The notes below the pieces were generated by a model. It ran no database searches and was not told the origin of the DNA. It was given only the letters and a program-made list of their open reading frames with translations. A stretch of DNA of 64,000 nt from Prorocentrum cordatum (taxonomy: Eukaryota; Sar; Dinophyceae; Prorocentrales; Prorocentraceae): NCBI GenBank assembly GCA_963575745.1, contig CAUYUJ010013991.1:79501-143500 (forward strand), written 5' to 3'. Position 1 is the stretch's first letter, and each line of letters begins with the position of its first letter. Below are positions 31,285 to 40,200 of the stretch, in pieces. The translations under genes were made by a program, and so were the position numbers.

Positions 31285-34200
31285 CTCCCATGACCCCATC
31301 AAGTCAACGCGCGGGCTGGACTACACGGTAGTCATGCAGCTCACGAGGCGCGGGGGGCTCCTTGGGACGCCCCGGATCGACCCCAAACAGGTGGATGGGA
31401 TGATTGCGCAACTGCGCTCGCAAGCCAAGGCAGCCGAGGCCGAGAAGGTCGGCGAGGACACGTCGCCCCCTGCTGCCCCTGACTCCCAGAAGGAAAAGGG
31501 CCGTGGCCGCGGCAGCGGCTCGCGAGCGGCGGGCGACCCGGGCCCTGGGCAGGCCCCGGACGACTACGCTACGCTCCAGCTTACCGCGATGGAATCCGAC
31601 CTCCGGGAAGCGGTTAAGGGTCCCGGCTTCGGATGGCTCGAAGACCACGATTGCCCGCGTGCGGCGGCCACTTGGGACGCCCAGCCCGCGGGTTATGGGC
31701 CGGAGCTTCGCCTCAAGCTCATGCAGGAGCTTGAATCCGAGGGCATCTTCGCGCCACTAAAAGGGGCCAGCGAGTACCTGCAGAGCCACGCGCGCGGGCG
31801 TGTCTTGGGGGCGCGCCTGCGCGGGGAGCGACTCACCGTGGAGCGGGCCCTCGAGGAAGCCGTGGATCGAGGCCATCGGGGACTCAGCAGCGAGGCAGCC
31901 GACCTGCATGAGGCGCTTAGCTGCGCCGCAGGATACGTCACCGAGGGCGGAGCCGAGGTCGGCCCGGTTGCCTGGGACGCCGGCGGGCTGATAGGCCGCG
32001 GGTCTTATACCTTCTGGGACGGGGACACCCGCATCCAGTGGGACTTCCTCGACTACCGGGACCGCCTCAGCCCTGCAGAGGAGATAGGCCAGGCGATGGG
32101 CCTGGAGGTGGGCGACACCGAGGAGCGGCAGTGCCTGTTACTGCACGTAGCTGCTGGGGTGCTCCTGCTTCGCGCGGGCGAGGGCGCGGGCGAGCCCAGC
32201 TCGGATGCGGCGCAGCAGTTGGCCGCGACGTATCGCCATGCACTATGGGAGGAGGCCCACGAGGCACTACGTGCCCTGGGCGACTCACCCCCGTGGATCA
32301 CGGCCATGGAGGCCGATGTCCGTTCCTACGTCCATGAGGCGGTGCATCCACACCACGACAAGGACTATCGCTGCCTAGCAGCAAGCCCCGTCACCGACCT
32401 CGACGCAGTCACGCTCCAGGTGCACCGTGTCAACGGCAGTGGGCGCCTATGCGTAGACCACCTAATGGGGACGGGTGTCGGCGCGGAGGATCAAGTTATT
32501 CCGCTCCTGATCTGGCGTGGCCACATGCGCGTCTTGCGCCCACGCTCCTACGCGGAGGCGGCGGCCCTAGGCCAGCGCTGGGGGCACGCAAGACGCCTGT
32601 CCCGCGAGATCGTGAGTGTCGGCTGGCGCGAGATGCTCGACGAAGGTCCGGACGTCGAACCCACCGTCCCAGGCAAGAGCGCGCCCTGCACCCACTGCAA
32701 GGCAGCGGAAGGTCGGGCGGGCCGCGCAGTTGGGCGCGCGCCAGCCTCGTTCGGAGAACACCCAGCTGACGTCCAGGCTCGCCTCCTGGAAGCGAACGCG
32801 ATGCCAATTCGACACGACCCCGCGTTCGCGTACGGTCTGATCGCCCAGGAGGTGTACGCCGGGTCGGGAAACTGGTCGGCCGCGCTTCGAGCCGAGGGCA
32901 TCCGGGTGCTGGAGCCGATCGAATACTACGACGACCCTCTCCGAGAGTCCGGCCCACGGCCGGATCACGACACCCTCGACCCGGCTGTTCGCGCGCGCCT
33001 ACAGGAGGCCGCACGGACCCCCATGGGCCCCGATGTGGCCAACGTCTGGTGCTGGGGTACCCCGTGTGGCTCGTGCACCGACCTCGGGCTCATGACCCAG
33101 CCTGGCGGGACCCCGCAGGGGACCCGCACGTGGGGGCACCCCGAGGGGGACGGCTCCAAGGCGTTTGAGCTCGTTGGTAACAGCCACACCCAGTTCACGT
33201 GCGACACCTGCCGCATCCTCCACGACGCTGGCAAGGAGTTTCTCATCGAGTCCTCCTGCCCTTCGGGCCGCTACCCCAAGATCTGGGACCAGGCCCCTAT
33301 GCACGAGCTGCGTCGAGCGACCGGGGCCATGATCGTCCTGATCCACATGTGCGCCTGGGGTAAGGCCCCGTCCGATGCGCCAGAGAGCCGCTATCGCAAG
33401 GGCAGTTGGTGGCTCGTCAGCCCCCGGCTGTACCTGCACGCTCTATTGTTGGCGCGACGATGCCCCCGTGACCACCACCACGTCGAGCTGAAAGACCACG
33501 TGCCTGGCACGGGCATTAAGCGCACCAAGGAGGCGCAGGTTTGGGCCCCCAGGCTTTGCATTGCGTGGGCAAAGGTGCTGAAGGGGGCCTATCACCGCTG
33601 GTCGGTGAGCCAACTGCGTCGGCAGTTGGCGCCTATATGGGAGGATGGCCCGGGGGCGTCCCCCAATTTCGCCCGGGCGGAGGCGCCCGGGCGCCTGCAG
33701 GGCGTCGACTTCACTGGAATCGAGCGCCTACAGGCTTCAGGGGACGGCTCAAAATGCGGTAGGCTCAGCCCAGCCATGCACCGAGCATTGGCGGGGCTCC
33801 CTAAGCCCCCGTTGGGCGAGACACAGGGGGAGGTGAGTGCGGGCAAGCCTCGACCCCCTTGCGAGGACCCGGCCAGAGATATCGCGGAGGACCTCGACGG
33901 GTGCAGCCCGGCGGAGCTGGCCACGGTCTATCTGGCCTTCTGCACGGAGCACCCTGAGCATGACCCCGAAGCCATGCGGACCCTGGTGGGTCTGGGGGAT
34001 CGGCTCCTCCAACGGACGGGGTCCCTGAAGGAGGCGGCCGCGCTGCTTAGGCGCGCGCGCCACGAGCGCCTGGGCAACCCTCTTCGTCGTGTCCTGGGGG
34101 ACACGGTGCGGCGGCGTTTAAGCCGAGAGCACTTCGAGTACGTCCGGGAGCTGGCGGAAGGGGGAGCATCCGCGCGGCGGGGCGCGCCACGGAGGCGCGA

Positions 34201-36316
34201 GCGAGCCCAGCCGTACCCCAGCGTGCGAGCCCACATCGACGAGGCCTACCAGAAGGTATGGGCTGATGTGACCTGGGGGATCGTCTTGGTAGCTTCCCAG
34301 GCGGCAGAGGGATTTTTGACGGAGCTGGTGGAAGCCCCCCTGGGGAGGGTCCCGAAGCAGCTACCGGACAGAACCCTATCGTCCGAGGGGCGTATGATCC
34401 ACGCGATGCTCTCGGCCAACGCCGCCACACACACGCGCGACCACCCGCCGGCCGTCCAGCCACGCCATCGGCAAGTGGCGAGGGCGGCGGCATGGCACCG
34501 CGCACGTCATCCCGGAGCGCGCCTTCTCTGCGCCAAGCGGGACGTCTCGCGGGCCTTCAAGTGGCTGGACATCGCCCCGGCGGACGTCGGGGACTTCGGC
34601 ACTTCACTACCGGGGGCCCACGCTGGCATCGAGGGGGACGTCAGAGTCGTTTACCTAGCCATGGTGTTTGGGTGGACAGGAGCCCCAGGCAATTACATGA
34701 TGCTCGCCCTGGCGGCGAGGGAGCTCCACGAGAGCTATCGGCCTGGGGAGCCGCACTGGCACGACACCACCCACTTCCACTCGGAGTGGCTTATGGATGA
34801 TCCTGTGGTGGTGGAGCCCGACATCGGGGTCCGGCCATGGATGGCATGCGACGCACTGGATGCTTCCATACGTGAGGTATTCGGGTCCGAAGCGGTGAAC
34901 GTCAGCAAGAGGGACGCCGAGGGGGAGCCCTCCACCACTCAGATTATCTGGGTGCTCAGCATGGACTTCGAGCGCGAGCGAGTGGGACTCCCGGAGCCCA
35001 AGGCCATGAAGATGCGTTTCCTCCTGGCGGAGCCGGAGCTGAGCTTCGGCTGCCGCATGGTACGGCTGCGAACCGCGAGGGAGCTAAGTGGGCTCGGCCA
35101 GTTCTGCGCCTGCGCAGCTCCAGCCCTGAGCCTGGAGCTCCCAGCGGTCCACCGGATGCTGTCGGGCGACCCAGGCCAGGCCTACGTCCACCCGCCGGGC
35201 GACCCCGAGCAGGTAGAGGCTGCGTGGGACGACTGGCACCAGACCCTGGACTGGCTGCGCGTCTGCTTCGAGATGCCTGTCGAGGGTAACTTCGAGACCT
35301 CCTTCGAAGGCCTGCTAGGCCTTCGCGAAGCCCTCGCGCTTCCGGGGGCGCTCGGCAAGTTACGATGGCTGGGAGGCGATGCCACCCTAGATCGGATCGG
35401 CGCGCTGGACTGGTCCTCGCGCGAGTACATCGTGGCGGAGGCGGCTCCCTACCTGGAGACGCTCCGCTCCGCCCCCGGGGTCACCTGGCAGGGGGAGGGG
35501 GGGATCATCGCGGTGGTCGAACTCCTGTGCCTGATAGCCCTGGCGGCCGAGAAAGGCCCGGACTGGTTCCAGCTTCTATTGCCGTACGTCGCTGGCAACA
35601 GCAATGTCAGCCGTTGGCTGCGACGCCGCCGGGCACGGAACGCGGTGGCGCGCCACCTGCTTCGAGTCCTGGCCATGCTGGAGCTACGGTACAAGTTCCG
35701 GGTCCTGGACGGACTTTACTTACGAACTTACCACAACGAGCTGGCCGACTTCGTGACTCGAGCCACGGTGGAGGAGGTGCGCCAGCGGATGGCGGAGGCC
35801 GGATGGACCGAGTTGTCGCCGGCAGCACCGTGGGGCGAGCTGGTGGGGGAGGCCGCCCAGCGCGAGCTGCGGATGCCAGGAGACGATGGGCCCTGGCGTG
35901 CGGCCGCGCTCCAAGTCAAGGGAGCCCGGGAGGCTCTACCACGCTACGCGCCCCTGCAAGTCGAGGGGACGCGGCTGCTGGAGGTGGGAACCGCGTGGCC
36001 CCCCTTCGGGGAGGCATGGGAGAGCCTCGGCGGGTCGGCGCTGCTGGCGCCGTGGGACGTCGGTGACCGATGGGACCCGGACGGCGGCGACCACTCAAAG
36101 GACCCCACTGGGGCACCGCGGATCCGTTGGCTGTGCGCGTCACTATCGGAGGGCCCCGGTGGACGCGAGGCGGCGGGCCTGGAGCGTCTACTGATCACCA
36201 TCCGGCCGCTGGCCGTGCTGCTCGACGCCCCCGTCAACTACGCCGCAGCGCGGCTGGGTGCGCGCTTGCGGCGCCTCGGCTATGCAGCGCTCTCCCCGGA
36301 GACGCGCCTTCTGTGA
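31196..36316 (+). CDS. DIRS-like ORF3: methyltransferase-like domain, reverse transcriptase and RNase H
   Basis: 1706 aa in the +1 frame relative to ORF2, probably entered at the G7 run at 31232. Residues about 1-150 contain the second half of the Cys/His motif. Residues about 280-480 form an uncharacterised domain (WDFLDYRDRL, LLIWRGHMRVLRP). Residues about 600-770 resemble a C5-methyltransferase-like fold: WGTPCGSCTDLG, LVGNSHT, and IESSCPSGRYPKIWD in the ENP position. The RT spans about 1020-1260, with motif A CAKRDVSRAFKWL (D1116), motif B VFGWTGAPGNYMML, and LMDD at 1199-1202. RNase H spans about 1390-1530: D1395 in GGDATLDRIG, VVELLCLIAL, and HNELADFV (D1518). The third RNase H aspartate is not seen (AGNSNV). 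The last 110 residues begin the C5-methyltransferase-like domain (LEVGTAWPPFGEAW, RRLGYAALS), cut by a TGA. Confidence 0.8.
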   Translation: MRPAIRTTSLSAGGATTHMGCSRKACDCPNSHDPIKSTRGLDYTVVMQLTRRGGLLGTPRIDPKQVDGMIAQLRSQAKAAEAEKVGEDTSPPAAPDSQKEKGRGRGSGSRAAGDPGPGQAPDDYATLQLTAMESDLREAVKGPGFGWLEDHDCPRAAATWDAQPAGYGPELRLKLMQELESEGIFAPLKGASEYLQSHARGRVLGARLRGERLTVERALEEAVDRGHRGLSSEAADLHEALSCAAGYVTEGGAEVGPVAWDAGGLIGRGSYTFWDGDTRIQWDFLDYRDRLSPAEEIGQAMGLEVGDTEERQCLLLHVAAGVLLLRAGEGAGEPSSDAAQQLAATYRHALWEEAHEALRALGDSPPWITAMEADVRSYVHEAVHPHHDKDYRCLAASPVTDLDAVTLQVHRVNGSGRLCVDHLMGTGVGAEDQVIPLLIWRGHMRVLRPRSYAEAAALGQRWGHARRLSREIVSVGWREMLDEGPDVEPTVPGKSAPCTHCKAAEGRAGRAVGRAPASFGEHPADVQARLLEANAMPIRHDPAFAYGLIAQEVYAGSGNWSAALRAEGIRVLEPIEYYDDPLRESGPRPDHDTLDPAVRARLQEAARTPMGPDVANVWCWGTPCGSCTDLGLMTQPGGTPQGTRTWGHPEGDGSKAFELVGNSHTQFTCDTCRILHDAGKEFLIESSCPSGRYPKIWDQAPMHELRRATGAMIVLIHMCAWGKAPSDAPESRYRKGSWWLVSPRLYLHALLLARRCPRDHHHVELKDHVPGTGIKRTKEAQVWAPRLCIAWAKVLKGAYHRWSVSQLRRQLAPIWEDGPGASPNFARAEAPGRLQGVDFTGIERLQASGDGSKCGRLSPAMHRALAGLPKPPLGETQGEVSAGKPRPPCEDPARDIAEDLDGCSPAELATVYLAFCTEHPEHDPEAMRTLVGLGDRLLQRTGSLKEAAALLRRARHERLGNPLRRVLGDTVRRRLSREHFEYVRELAEGGASARRGAPRRRERAQPYPSVRAHIDEAYQKVWADVTWGIVLVASQAAEGFLTELVEAPLGRVPKQLPDRTLSSEGRMIHAMLSANAATHTRDHPPAVQPRHRQVARAAAWHRARHPGARLLCAKRDVSRAFKWLDIAPADVGDFGTSLPGAHAGIEGDVRVVYLAMVFGWTGAPGNYMMLALAARELHESYRPGEPHWHDTTHFHSEWLMDDPVVVEPDIGVRPWMACDALDASIREVFGSEAVNVSKRDAEGEPSTTQIIWVLSMDFERERVGLPEPKAMKMRFLLAEPELSFGCRMVRLRTARELSGLGQFCACAAPALSLELPAVHRMLSGDPGQAYVHPPGDPEQVEAAWDDWHQTLDWLRVCFEMPVEGNFETSFEGLLGLREALALPGALGKLRWLGGDATLDRIGALDWSSREYIVAEAAPYLETLRSAPGVTWQGEGGIIAVVELLCLIALAAEKGPDWFQLLLPYVAGNSNVSRWLRRRRARNAVARHLLRVLAMLELRYKFRVLDGLYLRTYHNELADFVTRATVEEVRQRMAEAGWTELSPAAPWGELVGEAAQRELRMPGDDGPWRAAALQVKGAREALPRYAPLQVEGTRLLEVGTAWPPFGEAWESLGGSALLAPWDVGDRWDPDGGDHSKDPTGAPRIRWLCASLSEGPGGREAAGLERLLITIRPLAVLLDAPVNYAAARLGARLRRLGYAALSPETRLL

Positions 36317-37072
36317 ACACACTTCGGCGACGTCACGGCACGCGCGCGGGCGGTCCAGGTTTGGGGTTGCGGAGAACGGGTTCGGGCGCCGAGCCTCATG
36401 CCCCCCCTGGGGCAGCCCTGCGTGGAGCCACGCGGCCTCTGCCAGCTCTGGAGAGAGGCAGGGCGGCCACCGCTGGATGAGCTTCGCCTGGACCTCAACA
36501 ACGGCACATTGCTCGTGGACCCCCGGATCTCGACGACTGGGGATCGCACGATGCCCTGGCCGCGCGGCACGTGGCAACCCGCGGGAGGCGGGCGGGCCCA
36601 GCGCGCGGTGATTCATGATCCGCGCGGGCCCTGCCATACGGCACGGGCGAAGCCCGACCCGTTGAAGGGCTATGCGAACACCCTGATCCTGGAGGGGTCC
36701 GAGGGCGGCTGGACCGTGCGAGCCCTGCACCCGACACAAATTTCAGCTGCGCCAGAAGCCTCCCGCGCCCGAGGGTGCCCGCACCCACTTGACAAGGGGT
36801 GCGGCACCCCCCGCGCCGTCCAGCCTGGCGGTGCCAGTCTGAGCCGACGCGCGGGGCGCCAGGGATGCAAGTACCCCCAGGAGCGGGAGGGTGGGGCGAA
36901 AGCGCGCGCGCCGCCCGCCACGGCGGGACGCAAGCGCACATGCCTGCGAGATGCAAGCACCAATGCCTGCACATCGCACGACCCCGAGGCGCGCCGCGAA
37001 CCGCCCCGACGCGATCCCCGCGGCGCGCCTGCACGGGGCGTTCGACGCAAAGCGAGCAGAAGAGCAGACTAG
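36317..37072 (+). CDS. C5-methyltransferase-like C-terminal part, beyond an in-frame TGA
   Basis: The ORF3 frame stays open for another 250 codons after the TGA at 36314-36316. It begins THFGDVTARARAVQVWG, which fits the Q-x-R-x-R region of C5 DNA methyltransferases. It continues to AVIHDPRGPCHTARAKPD and GGWTVRALHPTQI, where the family has its late VR-x-L-x-P-x-E motif. So the TGA breaks a domain that otherwise reads through. Either the stop is a recent point mutation, or it is bypassed in translation. From about 36780 on the sequence is low-complexity and GC-rich, up to the TAG at 37070. Confidence 0.55.
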   Translation, partial: THFGDVTARARAVQVWGCGERVRAPSLMPPLGQPCVEPRGLCQLWREAGRPPLDELRLDLNNGTLLVDPRISTTGDRTMPWPRGTWQPAGGGRAQRAVIHDPRGPCHTARAKPDPLKGYANTLILEGSEGGWTVRALHPTQISAAPEASRARGCPHPLDKGCGTPRAVQPGGASLSRRAGRQGCKYPQEREGGAKARAPPATAGRKRTCLRDASTNACTSHDPEARREPPRRDPRGAPARGVRRKASRRAD

Positions 37073-37086
37073 CCACGCGCGCGACG

Positions 37087-37270
37087 ACGCACCCCCCTCG
37101 CGCGCGGGCCCTTCGCGCGGGGCCGCGCGCCGCGAGGCACGCGCCGTCGCCCCCCCCCCCCCTCGCGCGCGCAGGCCCTTCGCGTGGGGCCGCGCGCCGC
37201 GAGGCACATGCTGACGCCCCCCCGCCTCGCGCGCGCGGGCCCTTCTCGCGGGGCCGCGCGCCGCGCGGCG
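37087..37270 (+). repeat. About 60-65-bp GC-rich tandem repeat (3 units)
   Basis: Units contain CTCGCGCGCGGGCCCTTCGC and GGGGCCGCGCGCCGCGAGGC, repeated three times with C-run length differences. They lie between the methyltransferase-like and recombinase parts, and the recombinase frame runs through the last unit. Confidence 0.8.
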
Positions 37271-40200
37271 CAGGAAAGCGGGAGGCGGCCCGCGCGCCCA
37301 GCTTGCCCGCCCGCGCGCGGGCCAGGCGCGGGCGCGAAATTTGCGCCCGCGCACAACGCAGCACAAGCGAGCGCGCGCGCTTTCGATGGCGTTGGGCGCC
37401 CACAAGAAATCTGGCGCGCACAGGGGGGCACGGCGGAGCTGTGGGATATCCTGGGCCTTGGAGGCATGCCGATCGCCGAGCGCATGCGGCAGGCCGCCCG
37501 CGCGCTCCCGCGCCGCACGGCCCGCTGGGTGCTCCAGTGGGCGGAGCGTCTGCTGAGGCAGGCCGTAGAGGCGGCAAGCGCAAGCGAGGCACCCGGGGCG
37601 CGCGCTGGCGTCGGACCCGACTACGACCGACTCGCTAACGACGAGATAGTTAAGCTGTGGCTAAAGGCCTGGCTTCAGGCCCCCGACCGCCCAAGCGGGC
37701 CATTCGAGGTTGCGCTGGAGGCGGGGGAGACGACGGACGACACTGCTCGGCTGGCGGACCAGCTCGACCCCCCTGCTACCACTCGGACCACCGCGGCAGG
37801 GGAGGACGGGGCAGGCGGGGAGCGGGTCGGGGCGGTGACCTTCGCTGCCCAGGAAGGCGCGGGGACGCCCAGGCCGAGCGCCACGGACGGCGCGGGAGGC
37901 GAGGCGCGCCCCCCGCGCAAGACGCGCCGGCGTACCCGCAGTGCCCCTGCCCCCGCGTTGGTGAAGCCCGCGGCCTGGCGGCGCGCCGGCGGAGGCGCCC
38001 CGAAAGGGGTTCGGGGTGAACTCACCGACCCTCGCGAGCTGGACGCGACCGCCACCGAGGCGATGCTGGCCAAGCTCGCCGAAGGGACGCGGGCCAACTA
38101 CAGCGCCGGGTGGCGTAACTGGGTTCTCTGGCGGAGGCTCCGAGGCCGGAGCCCGTACCTCCAGGGGGAGACTCGGGACGCCCGCCTCACGGATGAGGAT
38201 GACGTCATCCGGTATGTCGTGTACCTGTACAAGGTGATGAAGAGGCGGGCCACGACCATCCGCCAGCGCCTGTTCGCCATTCGGTATGCCCATACCCTGG
38301 CAGGGCTTAGGGATGTGACCTCCGATCGGCGCCGGCTCTGGACCACGATCGAGGGACTCCGCCGCTGGGACGGAAAGGCTAAGCGGAAGCTGCCGGCCAC
38401 GCCCCGGATGTTGCGCTGGCTCCGCGAGTACTTGTTCGCCCACGGGACGGCCACGCGCCGAGAGGCGACCATCTTATGGGCGGCGCTCATGACGGGGTAC
38501 TTCTTCATGCTCCGCGCGTCGGAGTATTTGGTCCAGGAGGACCGCCCCTGGAGCATGGGACGGGTGGTGCTTGGGCAGGACGTACAGGGGCTGCGCGGGG
38601 GTACACCCAGCGCGTGGCTCAGCGACTGCGACGAGGTAGTGTTGACGATCACGTCGTCCAAGACGGACCAGTTTAACGCAGGTTGCGTGCGCAACCATTA
38701 CCGTTCGGGGGTGGATTTGTGCGTCGTGGACGCACTGGCCAACCTCCAGAGGGAGCTGCCGGACCGGTTTGGACGAGGAACCGAGGCGGGGCTCCCCCTG
38801 TTCCGCCGGCCCGATGGCCACCCGATTATGCGGGAGGAGGTGCAGGGGCTCCTCCAACTCGCGGCTGCCGCCTGCGGCGTGGACGCAGGCCAGATGGGAT
38901 CCCACTCCCTGCGCATCGGGGGCGCGACGGCGTTGTACCACGCCTGTCGCGACCTGGAAGCGGTCAAGAGGTTCGGGAGGTGGTCCACGGACGCCTTCCA
39001 TGGATACCTCTGGGAGGACCATCGGCGTCAAGCTCCATTCGCCCGAGGCATGGCGGAAGGTCACGCCTTACTGGCCCCGGACGCCCGCGGTGATGACGAC
39101 GTCACGGCCGGCGCCCGCCCCGACCGGTTGGCCGGGAGCGACCCGCCCCCGTTTGGGAGCGACCTGAGGCCCTCGGAGCGCCCGGCCTGGGCGCCCAGGC
39201 GCCCCCCCTGGGCGCGCCCCTCGGCGCGAGCAGGGTCAAAAATGGAGGGGGAAGGGGGGGGGGGGCCGGCGAGATACGAGCCAGGGCGAGGAGCTAGCGG
39301 GCGCGTTGGGAAGCAGCAGGCGGGTCCTTCAGGCGTTCGGTTCGGGGCGGAGGCTTCGCGTTGCGGGGGTATCCCGGTGGACCTCTCGCCCTCGAGTCCC
39401 TGTTCGCCGCTGCCCCCGATCGCCCCAGGCACGCCCACCTCCTCGTGGTCCTCTCATCCGCAGCCGTCTCCCACTCCAGAGCGAGGCGCGCGAGCAGCGC
39501 GCGCACCCCAGCCCCGCGCGCCAGCCGCGCCTCCGTTCCGCGCTTCGGCAGCGTGCATCATGGGATTCCTGGTGGGCCTGGTGGCCCCGGACCAGAGCAA
39601 GGCGCGCTGCCATGACTACAGCATCATGGCGGTGAACCCCCTCGGCGTCGTCGTCTCGGGGGCCGCGCTGTCGGACGAGCTCCGGAGTGCCGCCCACAAC
39701 ATCCTGTATACGGTGGTGGACGAGCTGGACAGCGAGGACCTCGTCGAGGTGGTCAACCACGACCACGAGGCAGCCCCGTGCATCGCGGCGGCTTGCCTGG
39801 CCGCGGGGGCGAGCGAGGACCACGGCCAGCTGGTGATCGTCGACGGCAAGCGGGGCGCGTGGGGAGTGGGCGCGGGGCCGAATATCAAGGTCCAGCGCCA
39901 GGCGGCCAAGCTGGCGCTCGCCTTGGCCCAGTTCCAGGGGCAGCCCATGCCGGGGCTCCGCGAGCTCTGCAAGAACAACAAGGGGCTGCTCGACATGATG
40001 CGCACGGTGGACGCGGAGGCGGTCGTGGAGCTCACCGACGCGGAGGACGCCTCGAGCAGGGGCGAGGCGGGCTCGGCCCCAGCCCCGGTGCTCGACCCGG
40101 GCGAGGACGCCGTGACCGCGGCGCTGGCGCGAGCGGCCATCCAGGCTGCAGCGCGGCGCCAGAGCAAAGGCGCCCCAGCGGAGCGCCCTCGGCCCCCACG

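Larger units (their letters stand above)
26672..39110 (+). mobile_element. DIRS-like retroelement with methyltransferase and tyrosine recombinase
   Basis: The coding order on the plus strand is Gag-like ORF1, Gag-like ORF2, then a long ORF3. ORF3 holds a methyltransferase-like domain, reverse transcriptase, RNase H and the start of a C5-methyltransferase-like domain. The remainder of that domain and a tyrosine recombinase follow. RT plus RNase H plus tyrosine recombinase defines DIRS-type elements, and methyltransferase domains are known in that group. The whole 26.9-39.1 kb is open apart from three in-frame stops (28939, 36314, 37070) and one +1 change at a G7 run (31232-31238). It is either young and lightly damaged or expressed by recoding. 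The left end is placed at the 44-bp motif. The right end is unclear: no terminal repeat is recognised after the recombinase. Confidence 0.75.

Noticed and set aside
32030-32550. OTU-type cysteine protease in DIRS-like ORF3
   Set aside because: HMRVLRP near the end is suggestive, but no D-G-x-C catalytic start is visible, so I left the domain unnamed.
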